Of a DNA stretch of 64,000 bases, positions 45,885 to 58,007 are shown in pieces. Each line of letters begins with the position of its first letter. Positions within the stretch are counted from its first letter, which is position 1. This stretch comes from Agarophyton chilense (taxonomy: Eukaryota; Rhodophyta; Florideophyceae; Gracilariales; Gracilariaceae): NCBI GenBank assembly GCA_030374765.1, contig JARGXX010000002.1, positions 620,001-684,000 of the forward strand, in the 5' to 3' direction. Position numbers and translations under genes: made by a program. Below the pieces are notes generated by a model. That model did no database searches. It was not told the DNA's origin and saw nothing but the letters and a program-made list of their open reading frames with translations.

Positions 45885-46557
45885 TCACAACGTGAGCGCA
45901 GGTTAGGTAAAGGAAAAGGAAGATGAGGGGGAAAAGACGAGAAGAAGAGAAAATTAAAAGAAGAGAAACAAAGGAAGGTAGTCAGCCTTGACAATTTACT
46001 TCGATCGTTGGCGACCGTCATTGAAAACTATATCTACCTCGCACGCACTTCCGCCGCCGGTGCTGACCGTCGGCGGGTCACCCACGTCTCACACCTTGCC
46101 ACTGTGCGACGAGGAGTTGCGCGCCAAAACAATTTCAAACATGAAGCATATCAAATAAAAACTCAAAAAATCATCCAAAGTGGTGCGCCAGTGCCAACCA
46201 CCCCGCGCAGCCCAGATTCGGCTGTTACGGCCAAACCCCGTATCCAGCCCACATTCGCACATTCTCTCCAACTGCATAGCCCGTGCTCATTCAGCGCTCT
46301 CGTCCAATCAAATCGCTCCACTTGGGCCGAAGCCCCAACACGCCCCATTAGAACCAGACCACTTGTCCATACCACGTTGCATGAGGGCATTTGCAGTAGC
46401 CAATCAGATGGCCGTTTCACGTTGAGATTGAGATGAGGCGCATATGCGTTTTTCCGCGGAGGGTGCCCAAAAGTGCCCATGCTTAAATCCACTTTTTGTT
46501 TTCCACTATTTCCAACACTCCAAAGGGCTTGGGGGCACAGTCGACCAAACCTCAACA
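45885..46557 (-). repeat. mosaic family B LTR at the unit 2/unit 3 joint
   Basis: Same mosaic structure as 30602-31274: left part of the 56105-56777 type, right flank of the 20382-21054 type. Confidence 0.9.
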
Positions 46558-48621
46558 GGGAACAGGCCGTCACTGAAGCACGTGCGTGTGTTTGGATGTA
46601 CCGCATTTGTGCTCAGGATTCCTCGTGGACCCAAGGTCGAGTCGCGTGCACTTGAGGGAGTGTACTTGGAGACTCTTGAGCATGGTGTCTACACGGTACT
46701 AGTCACTGGTGATGATGATACCCCGCGCATTGTGGAGTCCCGGCATGTGACTTTTGATGAGTTTAGGTTCCCCGGCATACCAGCTCTATCCAACTATATG
46801 GATGACGAAAGTGCCTTGGATGATGATTATGTGTCACTGGTGGGCACTGAGGGGAATACTGGTGATGTCTCGGAAGGTTTCTCTGTCGACATAGTGGACT
46901 TCGAAGACCAGACAAACGAGCAACAGGACCCCATACCTCTGTTGGTGGAGTCCGACTCCGACTCTGATGGTGAAGAAGACGATGTGAACGGCGCCGATAG
47001 TGATGATGAAGGGTCCTCACACGATCCTGACACATTCTCCACGCCCGATCAGGAACCTCGGTACCCGCGTCGCACTCGTCGTCAAACGCCCAAGTGGTTC
47101 ATGGCTGGATCTGCGTAGTGTACTACGAACATCAACGTCACCACCAGCGATGAACCAACACTGAAGGAGGCCATGTCCGCCACACCGGAGGAGCGTGATA
47201 TGTGGCAAGGGGCCATTGACGCCGAGTTTTAATCATTGGAGTCCAAGGATACCTGGACACCAGACGACTTCCCTGCCTCGCAACCACTGCCCACGCATGT
47301 CATTCTAAAGGTGAAGCGCAATGCCGATGCATCAGTTGAACGTTTCAAGGCTCGTGTGGTGGCCGGCGGAAACCAACGAACATATGGTGAGGACCACTTG
47401 GAAACATATGCCCCAGTGGTGTCGTTCACCCTGGTTCGCATTTTTCTGTACCTCTGGTTGTGCTTGCGCATGTTTCTGGCTCAAGTAGACGAGAAGACGG
47501 CGTTCCTCAATGGGGAGCTCGAGGAAGATGTGTGGGTCATGTCCCCTCGCGGCATACCTGGGAACAATTCCCGCTGCCTCAAACTGCTCAAGGCCATCTA
47601 TGTGCTCAAGCAGGCACACTTGGCATGGCACAAGAAACTATGCCCAGACCTGAAAAGCATGGGTTTCGAAGAATAACACAGTGCCCCATGTGTGTTTCGC
47701 CGACGCAATGACCGCAATGAGAATGCCTTCGTGTTGGTGTTTGTTGATGACCTCCTGATTTTGACCACCTGTGCCATCGAACGGAGTGCAATTGTGGAGG
47801 AGCTCAAGTATTTCTACGAACTTCGCATGGCTGATGACGTGAGTCTGTTCCTCGGTGTTGAGTTGAAATGGACTTTGGATGCCGATGGTCGCCCTCTCCA
47901 GCTGACGATAGGCAAGTCTGTGTACACAGAAAGCGTGTTGCGACGATCTGGGTTTGTACGATCGAGGCCGGCGTGCACACCAATGGTGGAATCATTCTTT
48001 TCCGGGTCAACGGCTGAGGAAGATAAGTCCATCCAGGACCCGCAGTTGTACCAGCAAGTCATTGGATCGCTGTTGTACTTGGGGCTTCGCACTCGCCTGG
48101 ACATACTTGCGCCAGTGCTTATCTTGGCTCGCTTCCAGAAATCACCAACGGCCTCTTGGCACAGGGCTGCAAAGCGCGTGCTGCGCTACCTACGAAGCAC
48201 TTCTGGGCACACTCTGCACTACCACGCTGGCTCTTGCGACTTGGACGTGTATTTTGACTCCAACTCCGCTGCAGACAAGGTGGATCGCAAGTCCATGTCG
48301 GGATTCGTGGTGAAGCTTGGATCGGCAACATGTGTTTGAGGTTCATGGAAACAGGCATCCGTTGCGTTGTCTACTGGTGAGTCCGAGTACTACGCGTTGA
48401 CCTTAGCCGCACAGGAGCTCATTTGGTTAGTGCGTGTGTTTGGTGAGATTGGATTGGAAGTGGATGCAGCAGTGCCTGTGCGTTCGGACAACCAGTGTGC
48501 AATTGATTGGGAAACTGGTGAGCGCTGTCCATCGGGTCGCGCAAAGCACATCGAAGTGAAGCTGCACTTCATCCGAGAACTGGTTAAAAAATCTTTCTTA
48601 AACGTCATTTACGTTCCCAGA
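46558..48621 (+). pseudogene. family B pol fragment, unit 3
   Basis: Third copy of the 3' part of B2 with the same set of breaks. It agrees with unit 2 against unit 1 at some sites (for example near 21634 and 22281 in unit 1 coordinates), so units 2 and 3 are closer to each other. Confidence 0.88.
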
Positions 48622-49113
48622 TGTTGGCTGTTGACCCTGTGCTGTCACTAAAAACCAAAAGTGCAGGGGAGCATGGGCTGTTTTGGAGGGTGCCTCTGGA
48701 AAAGCGCATATGCGTGTCAGTCGGATCTCAACGTGAACTTGGGCTGTGATTGGCTACTGCAAATGTGCACATTCAATGTGGTGTGTACAAGTGGTATGGC
48801 ACTATTGGGTTTGTCTGTGTGACACGTGTGTACGTGGTCTACTTGTACTACTGTGCATGCTGTTGAACATGTCCAGCTGGTGTACTATGAACACATCTCA
48901 CAAGGTGTAACGAATGTACTTGGAGAAGAGACGTGACATGTGTATTACAGGAGACTTGGTGTACTGTGCTGGAACGTGAATGTGTATGGAGGCGGATTGC
49001 AAGTAGTGTGTGCTGGCATATTGAATTTGTGCACACGTCAGTGTAATTATGGGCTGTGCACTGTTGTATTGCCTTGTTGTGCGTTGCAATGAACATTGAC
49101 TAGGGTTTATATC
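48622..49113 (+). repeat. family A LTR fragment, unit 3
   Basis: Same fragment and junctions as 23119-23610. Confidence 0.9.
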
Positions 49114-49821
49114 TGTTGGATAAGGAAATGCTGAAGGAAAGGTTGAGGGAATGAAAAGGAAGTTCGCCAGCTCTGGCTTGGATTTACTTGGAGGCGCTCA
49201 AACTTTCACTTATATACTACTTCAAAACGTCAGCTGTCTAGACTCCAACTCAAAGTAAACCCTAGACTACAAAGCAGGGACACTCAATACTACCAATCAT
49301 ATTCAAGCATGACATTAACCCTAGTCAATGTTCATTGCAGCGCACAACAAGGCAATATACAGTGCACAGCCCATAATTACACTGACGTGTGCACAAATTC
49401 AATATGCCAGCACACACTACTTGCAATCCGCCTCCATACACATTCACGTTCCAGCACAGTACACCAAGTCTCCTGTAATACACATGTCACGTCTCTTCTC
49501 CAAGTACATTCGTTACACCTTGTGAGATGTGTTCATAGTACACCAGCTGGACATATTGAACAGCGTGCACAGTAGTACAAGTAGACCACGTACACACGTG
49601 TACCACAGACAAACCCAATAGTGCCATACCACTTGTACACACCACATTGCATGTGCACATTTGCAGTAGCCAATCACAGCCCGAGTTCACGTTGAGATCC
49701 GACTGACACGCATATGCGCTTTTCCAGGGGCACCCTCCAAAACAGCCCATGCTCCCCTGCACTTTTGTTTTTCAGTGACAGCACAGGGTCAACAGCCAAC
49801 ACTCCCCCTCTGTCACTGACT

Positions 49822-52800
49822 TCAAAGGTCTAGGTGTCGGACGCCACTGTCTTCACGGAACCTCTCGTGCTTCACACGGCAAAGTGGTTTGTTGAGCATA
49901 TCGGCTGTCATACAATCGGTAGGGCAGTAGAACAACACAATCGACTTGTCACGTAGAGCTTCTCGAGTAAAGTGAAAACGAATGTCGATATGCTTGGTAC
50001 GCTTGTTGACAACGCCATTTCGGGCAAGGTCAATGCACCCTTGGTTGTCAACATATACAGGCGTTGGTTCAACAAGCAACTTTACCGAATCGTCCACTTC
50101 TACTCCAATGACTATGCCGATGCCATTCCACAAACGCCTAAGCCAGATGGCCTCTTTGGAACCACTGCACAGACTCACATACTCAGCTTCAGCACTAGAC
50201 AGTGCAACCACTTCTTGCTGACGTGAACACCATGACACAGGACCTCCAGCCATCATGAACAAGTACCCACTGGTAGACTTGCGGTTTGCAACATCGCCTG
50301 CCCAGTCAGAGTCCACGTAGCCTTGAAGTGCCAAATCGGTGTTTAAGCCGTAGGTGAGACCAAATGTACAAGTACCGTTGAGATAGCGAAGCACACGTTT
50401 GACTGCCTTCCAGTGAGTCTCTCCAGGTTTCTCAACATACTTGGCAAGTTTGGACACCGCGTATGAGATATCTGGACGAGTTCCTACAGACAAGTACATG
50501 AGACAGCCAATTGCCGGACGGTACGGCACCTCCCTGAGTACATCCTGAATCGCAGACAGGTCCATGCCAACTTCCATTGGAGTGTCAACTGGTTTGGACT
50601 GGTGCATGCCAAAACGTTCCAAGACCTTTTGTGTGTACGCAGACTGAGTCAGATACAACTCTCGCTTAACTCTGTCACGGTGGATCTCGAATCCGAGTAC
50701 CATGCGAGCTTGATAGAGGTCTTTCATGTGGAACCGAGACGACAGCTCTGCCTTTACACGATCCATTGTCTTCATGCTCGGACTTGCAATAAGCAATTCA
50801 TCAACGTATAGAGCAATCAAAACAACAAATCCCAGTATCTTTCCGCGGTACACACACTCATCTGCGTCATTTGGCGTCAACTGCATCTCCTCAACAAGGA
50901 ACGAGTATATCTTTGCATGCCACTGTCTGGGTGCCTGTCGTAGCCCATAGATGGCTTTCTTCAAACGACACACCAGATCCTCGTTACCTTGCTGCACAAA
51001 ACCTGTTGGCTGCTCCATGTACACCGTCTCCTCAAGGTCACCGTTCAGAAAAGCTGTTTTCACATCCATCTGGTGCAAATGAAAGTCTCGTACAGCAGTC
51101 ACTGACAGAATCATCCTGATCGAGGTAAACTTAACAACAGGTGCATATGTTTCAGAAAAGTCAACACCCTCGATCTGCAGGAATCCTCTAGCAACCATAC
51201 GAGCCTTGTACCTGATAGTTGGTTCACCAGATGGTGCTGCTTCATACTTCTGCACATACACCCACTTGGACGAAATCACGTTGCTGTCTGCTGGCCTTGG
51301 CACTAAGTCCCATGTGTCATGCTCAATTAGTGACTGGTACTCACTCTTCATTGCCTTCTTCCATGCTTCGGAATCAGGACGTGACACAGCATCATCATAT
51401 GACGGCGGGGTGTCATCACTGGCAGTGAGTAGAGCAGTTGCACGCCACCATGAGCTCGGCTTCCTACGTTCACGCGTGGACCTACGAACAGGTTGTGTCT
51501 CATGCACTACAGGCTCAACTGATTTATCAGCTGCGGAATCATCAACAGAGCTGTCAGAAGCATCATCAGAGTCAGGCAAAGGCGCAGAAGGGTCATCATC
51601 GCTGGGTCCACCAGATGTGTCAGATGTAGAGGTATCATGTGAACTAGACATATTACTAAAGTCAATGTCTGCGTAGTCCTCTTCCTCATAGCTAAACTGG
51701 TTGTCTGAGCCCGAAAACTCATCAAACCGTACATCTCTTGACACAATCACCTTTTTCTTTTCAGAGTCCCACAACTTGTATCCGTGAGACCCTGGGGTGT
51801 ACCCAATAAAGATAGCTTCCACACCACGCTCCTCTAGCTTCTTCAGCTTATGATCCACAACCTTGTACCAGCATCGGCTCCCAAACACACGCAGGTTGCT
51901 CACATCAGGCTTCTGACCATGCCACAGTTCATATGGTGTCACACTACTTGGAAGAGCTTTGCAAGTCACACGGTTGCGCACATACACTGCAACATTCAGT
52001 GCCTCAGCCCAAAAGTGCTTTGGCAATTTCTTGTGACATAACATCGATCTGACCAAGTCCATGAGTGTGCGGTTGAACCGTTCGGCAAGTCCATTCTGCT
52101 GAGGATTCTAAGGCACAGTTCGCTGATGCTCAATACCGTGACGTTCAAGTTCTTTGGTAAAACGATGTGACAGATATTCACCACCGTTGTCAGTGCGCAA
52201 TGCTTTGAGCACACTGTCACGTGCAGTGATGGTTTTCACTTGTCTGCCAGTTTGGTTTTGAACAAACTTGAGCCACCTTAGGAACATCTGGAACACCTCA
52301 TCCTTAGTTTTGAGCATGTAGAAGAAGCAGAAACGACTGTGATCATCGATGAATGTGACGAAGTAGTGCGAGCCTCCCAAGGATTTCACACTTACTGGAC
52401 CTGACACATCGGAGTGAACAAGTTCCAGTACGTGTTTTGCTCGTTCCCCCCCTTGCTTGGGAGTCGGAGCACGGATTGCTTTTCCTACTACACATGAGCC
52501 ACACACATCTGAATCCTGCGCAACGTCTACATTGAGCCCTGACACAACCTTGTTTCGAGCCATATGCTTGATACCATCCACATTCACATGAGCCATTCGA
52601 GCATGCCATAGTGACAAGTCCGACACAAGTGCGCTGTTTACATCTGTACACTGGTGTGCAGCAGTGCAAAGGTAGTATAGGCCTTTGACGCGGCGCCCCA
52701 AGGCAACCACTTTTGACCCCTTGTATACACATACCTTCTCTTTTTCAAACACTACTTTGCACCCCAGATCACAAATCGCCGATACAGAAAGCAAATGGTA

Positions 52801-53847
52801 CCTTAAATTCGGTACATGAACAACTTGCTTCAGCTGGCACTTTCGTTTGGACTCTTCCACAATCAGATCAAGCTCCACACTACCGTGACCAACAGACTCT
52901 AGTTTGGAATCATTACCGATGCTAACGCCAGAAGACACCTTACTATCATATGTTTGGAACATGGATTCGTCAAAAGTCATGTGGGCAGTAGCACCAGAGT
53001 CAACAATCCAGTCACTGTTCGTGGCTTTATCAGAGCCAGTAGCAATGAGACATACAAAGTCAGAGTCGTTGCCACCCGTACCTCGCTCATCGCTGAGCTC
53101 AGTATTGACAGTTGGGTGAGCAGCATCGACCTGATTCATGTTAGCCCCATCACGTTGCTTCTTGAAACAGTTCCTCTGGATATGACCCTTCTTATGACAA
53201 TAATGACACTCGATGTTCTTCCATCGCGACTGCCTGCCAACCAAAGCTGCCTCACTTCCACCAGGCTCCTCCTTGGCACGATCGTTCATTCGCTGCTCTT
53301 CTTGCAGCAGACGACTCTTCACAAACTCTAGAGTGAGTTGACGATCGCCAATCGTGGTATCAATTGCGACGATGAGGTGCTCGAATCTTTCCGGAAGTCC
53401 GCATAGGATGGCCATAGCGATGTCCTCCTCCTCAACAACAACATCCATACACTTCAGGTCTGATGCCAGATGACGTACACGGTTGATGAACTGTAGCATT
53501 TTCTCATCATCACGCATCTTGGCAGAGTAGAAGGACCGTCGGGCGTTGATTTTGTTGAGCAGAGTCTTGCGTTGGAACACATCGCAAATGGCTTTCCACA
53601 TATCTGCAGCGTTGTCGGCGTCCCGCACATGATCTAAATGCTCATCACTGAGTGTGAGACCAATAATAGCTCTGGCCTTTGCATCTTTCTTTTTCCAAGT
53701 CGACAGCTCATCTTCGTCAGTGGGTCTAACAGAGTCGAGGTGGCCGTCGAGGTCCTTGAGCGCAAGCAGCAGCTCAATCTTCTGCTTCCATACGTGGAAG
53801 TTATCCTCAACCAGCTTTTCGATTTTCACCCCACTGAACGAATCCAT
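49822..53847 (-). pseudogene. family A Copia gag-pol (A4), nearly whole
   Basis: Same start (ATG at 53847) and domain order as A1. About one break interrupts the frame. Four neighbouring sites between about 50100 and 50344, in the RNase H part, match A5 and not A1-A3, while sites on both sides match A1 or are private. That suggests a short gene-conversion tract from an A5-like copy. Confidence 0.9.
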
Positions 53848-55034
53848 GTTGTGCAAAGTGTCAAAAGAGGCCGAGAGAGATGACTTGACTGCAACAGACG
53901 AGTGAACACCAACAACAGACAACAACAACAAAGTAAAAACAACAAACAACAAATAATTCTTCAAGATTGAACAGACAATAGTCTGCGGGCGCACTGGCAG
54001 GGCTTCCTATACCCGCGTCCCTAAAGGTCGGACCCCTAGCCCCCAGAGCTCTTCTGGGTAGATAACGGTTTTCTGCAGTCTACCTCCTCCCACGTCACAA
54101 GGAGAAGGCGCGTTGCTCCTTACGAGGCTTCCAGAGGATGGTTAATGACCGAAGATATGCCTTCACCAAGTTGACCCTCTCTGGCCTCTTTCAAGAACTA
54201 GCGCGACCTCGAAACGGAAGCTACTTCAACACCAAGATACGCTTCTAACAAGCAATCAATGAAGATCGCACGCGGCCTGATCCTGGAAAGGAGGTCAGCT
54301 TTCGAAACGTCGCCTCCCCGCGTACTGCGGATCAAAAGCTCCTTATGGATGCTGTTCACAATAGTCCAAGTGCCCAACCACAAAGGTCGGGCTCACACAC
54401 AAAGTCAAACAACCAGCCAAATGCAGTGCGCCACGGCACCCCGTCCACAAATGCACCCGCAAAGTTCAACCAGATCTTTCGACCGTCACTGTTATCCGCC
54501 CTAAAAGGACCAGTGGGGAACCCGCTTGACAGTACACCTGCTTTGGTTCAAGCCGCCAGGCTAACGTCCCCGAGTACAAGGAATCACCCAAAGTACCTCG
54601 GATCAACCGCTCGTCGCACAGGCAATGATGCAGACCAAACACACAAACACACACGAATGCTGAGCCAAGAACTCCAGGCACAGACTTCAACAAACACGGT
54701 CCTCAACCTCTCCGATCAGAACCCGCAACACGACGCAGGGATCCACAAAACAACGAAAGAGAGGGAGACCAAACGAAACGGATAGCGATCGACAAACACG
54801 GGCAACAACGAGCACCCAACCACAATCACGATAAAAACGTCCAACCACTACCACCACAACGCCCTCAGGGAGGAACGCAAGACCGAAAGAAAATACCAAC
54901 ACCAACCCACGATACGGTCACACACCCGACGAAACGGCTACTACGGCGGAAACGAAGAGAATAGAACAGCGAAACGGGTGAACGGCGGTGCGGGAGAGCG
55001 GCGAGAGACGAACTAGACGGCAGAGGTCAGCGGG
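53848..55034 (-). other. untranslated leader of A4
   Basis: Same leader as A1, including the antisense 146-codon frame (54345-54785, plus strand). Confidence 0.6.
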
Positions 55035-55738
55035 GCTGGGCCCATAACCTGTTGGAAAGGGAAAAATGCTGAAGGAAAGGTTGAGGAAATAAAAAGGAAG
55101 TTCGCCAGCTCTGGCTTGGATTTACTTGGAGGCGCTCAAACTTTCACTTATATACTACTTCAAAACGTCAGCTGTCTAGACTCCAACTCAAAGTAAACCC
55201 TAGACTACAAAGCAGGGACACTCAATACTACCAATCATATTCAAGCATGACATTAACCCTAGTCAATGTTCATTGCAGCGCACAACAAGGCAATATACAG
55301 TGCACAGCCCATAATTACACTGACGTGTGCACAAATTCAATATGCCAGCACACACTACTTGCAATCCGCCTCCATACACATTCACGTTCCAGCACAGTAC
55401 ACCAAGTCTCCTGTAATACACATGACACGCTCTTCTCCAAGTACATTCGTTACACCTTGTGAGATGTGTTCATAGTACACCAGCTGGACATATTGAACAG
55501 CGTGCACAGTAGTACAAGTAGACCACGTACACACGTGTACCACAGACAAACCCAATAGTGCCATACCACTTGTACACACCACATTGCATGTGCACATTTG
55601 CAGTAGCCAATCACAGCCCGAGTTCACGTTGAGATCCGACTGACACGCATATGCGCTTTTCCAGGGGCACCCTCCAAAACAGCCCATGCTCCCCTGCACT
55701 TTTGTTTTTCAGTGACAGCACAGTGTCAACAGCCAACA

Positions 55739-56104
55739 CTCCCCCTCTGTCACTGACTTCAAAGGTCTAGGTGTCGGACGCCACTGTCTTCACGGAACCT
55801 CTCGTGCTTCACACGGCAAAGTGGTTTGTTGAGCATATCGGCAGTCATACAATCGGTAGGGCAGTAGAACAACACAATCGACTTGTCACGTAGTGCTTCT
55901 CGAGTAAAGTGAAAACGAATGTCGATATGCTTGGTACGCTTGTTGACAACGCCATTTCGGGCAAGGTCAATGCACCCTTGGTTGTCAACATATACAGGCG
56001 TTGGTTCAACAAGCAACTTTACCGAATCGTCCACGTCTACTCCAATGACTATGCCGATGCCATTCCACAAACGCCTAAGCCAGGTGGCCTCTTTGGAACC
56101 ACTG
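55739..56104 (-). pseudogene. family A fragment (3' end of pol), unit 3
   Basis: Same as 30236-30601. It is cut by the B3 LTR at 56105, with cactg as the 5 bp on this side of the insertion; the matching duplicate would lie beyond the window. Confidence 0.85.
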
Positions 56105-56777
56105 TCACAACGTGAGCGCAGGTTAGGTAAAGGAAAAGGAAGATGAGGGGGAAAAGACGAGAAGAAGAGAAAATTAAAAGAAGAGAAACAAAGGAAGGTA
56201 GTCAGCCTTGACAATTTACTTCGATCGTTGGCGACCGTCATTGAAAACTATATCTACCTCGCACGCACTTCCGCCGCCGGTGCTGACCGTCGGCGGGTCA
56301 CCCACGTCTCACACCTTGCCACTGTGCGACGAGGAGTTGCGCGCCAAAACAATTTCAAACATGAAGCATATCAAATAAAAACTCAAAAAATCATCCAAAG
56401 TGGTGCGCCAGTGCCAACCACCCCGCGCAGCCCAGATTCGGCTGTTACGGCCAAACCCCGTATCCAGCCCACATTCGCACATTCTCTCCAACTGCATAGC
56501 CCGTGCTCATTCAGCGCTCTCGTCCAATCAAATCGCTCCACTTGGGCCGAAGCCCCAACACGCCCCATTAGAACCAGACCACTTGTCCATACCACGTTGC
56601 ATGAGGGCATTTGCAGTAGCCAATCAGATGGCCGTTTCACGTTGAGATTGAGATGAGGCGCATATGCGTTTTTCCGCGGAGGGTGCCCAAAAGTGCCCAT
56701 GCTTAAATCCACTTTTTGTTTTCCACTATTTCCAACACTCCAAAGGGCTTGGGGGCACAGTCGACCAAACCTCAACA
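56105..56777 (-). repeat. family B LTR (3' LTR of B3)
   Basis: 673 bp. The likely donor of the left part of both mosaic joint LTRs. On its right it continues into the purine-rich tract and pol end of B3, unlike the joints, which continue into B2 pol. Confidence 0.92.
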
Positions 56778-57305
56778 CTCCTCCTCGACTGCTCGGCCAA
56801 GTCCAACACGGTCCACGTTATTGTTGTGAAGACCTGGGCCAAGTGGTTTAGTTAAGAAGTCCGCATCATTGTCTTCACTTGGAACGTACGTCACATTGAT
56901 GTGACTATCCTTGACTAGTTCCCGAACGAAGTGCAACTTAACGTCAATGTGCTTAGCGCGACCCGACGGACAGCGTTCACCAGTTGCCCAGTCAATGGCG
57001 CACTGGTTGTCCGAACGAATGGGCACAGCACCTTGCACTTTCCATCCAATCTCTTTAAGCACACGCTTCAACCAAATAACCTCCTGACACGCAAGCGTCA
57101 AAGCATAATACTCGGCCTCGCCGGTAGACAACGCCACCGAAGCCTGTTTTCTTGCGCCCCACATGCATGTCGCTTTGCCAAGCTTCACTAAGAAACCAGA
57201 CATTGACTTGCGATCACGCGTGTCCGCAGCGTAGTCAGAGTCAACGTACGCCTCCAGTTTCACCATGCCAGAGTGATAGTGCACACCATGTTCAGTTGTA
57301 CCGCG
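56772..57305 (-). pseudogene. family B pol, RNase H end (B3)
   Basis: The last ~175 codons of family B pol: YVDSDYAAD, RKSMSGFLVKLG, STGEAEYYAL, RSDNQCAIDW, RAKHIDVKLHFVREL and the EDNDADFLTKPLG ending. The frame is open up to the A5 insertion. It is nearly identical to the end of B1 (9640-10161). The stop overlaps the LTR start, as in B1. Upstream pol resumes at 63929 beyond A5. Confidence 0.9.
57301..57305 (+). repeat. A5 target site duplication, left copy
   Basis: ccgcg, repeated exactly at 63929-63933. Confidence 0.92.
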
Positions 57306-57992
57306 TGTTGGCTGTTGACCCTGTGCTGTCACTGAAAAACAAAAGTGCAGGGGAGCATGGGCTGTTTTGGAGGGTGCCCCTGGAAAAGCGCATATGCGTG
57401 TCAGTCGGATCTCAACGTGAACTCGGGCTGTGATTGGCTACTGCAAATGTGCACATGCAATGTGGTGTGTACAAGTGGTATGGCACTATTGGGTTTGTCT
57501 GTGGTACACGTGTGTACGTGGTCTACTTGTACTACTGTGCACGCTGTTCAATATGTCCAGCTGGTGTACTATGAACACATCTCACAAGGTGTAACGAATG
57601 TACTTGGAGAAGAGCGTGTCATGTGTATTACAGGAGACTTGGTGTACTGTGCTGGAACGTGAATGTGTATGGAGGCGGATTGCAAGTAGTGTATGCTGGC
57701 ATATTGAATTTGTGCACACGTCAGTGTAATTATGGGCTGTGCACTGTATATTGCCTTGTTGTGCGCTGCAATGAACATTGACTAGGGTTAATGTCATGCT
57801 TGAATATGATTGGTAGTATTGAGTGTCCCTGCTTTGTAGTCTAGGGTTTACTTTGAGTTGGAGTCTAGACAGCTGACGTTTTGAAGTAGTATATAAGTGA
57901 AAGTTTGAGCGCCTCCAAGTAAATCCAAGCCAGAGCTGGCGAACTTCCTTTTCATTCCCTCAACCTTTCCTTCAGCTTTTCCCTTTCCATCA
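57306..57992 (+). repeat. A5 5' LTR
   Basis: 687 bp, TGTTGGCTG at the start and CCATCA at the end, 5'-type variant gagcgtgtcat near 57612. Confidence 0.95.
57890..57897 (+). promoter_or_regulatory. TATA box of the A5 5' LTR
   Basis: tatataag about 95 bp before the LTR end, followed by the initiation region tttgagcgcctcc. Same box in every A LTR (for example 63826-63833). Confidence 0.7.
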
Positions 57993-58007
57993 GGTTATGG
58001 GCCCAGC
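57993..58007 (+). other. A5 primer binding site (half initiator-Met tRNA)
   Basis: ggttatgggcccagc directly after the LTR; exact complement of the initiator Met tRNA anticodon arm, as in A1. Confidence 0.85.

Larger units (their letters stand above)
49114..55738 (-). mobile_element. Ty1/Copia family A element A4, about one break
   Basis: 3' LTR 49114-49801, gag-pol, leader, primer binding site 55035-55049, 5' LTR 55050-55738. It matches A1 except for a stretch near the 3' end of pol where it carries A5-type variants. A near-intact fossil with about one break. Confidence 0.9.
45885..56104. repeat. tandem array unit 3 (10,220 bp)
   Basis: Same order and length as unit 1, offset 25,503 bp. Its A element is A4. 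Confidence 0.95.
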
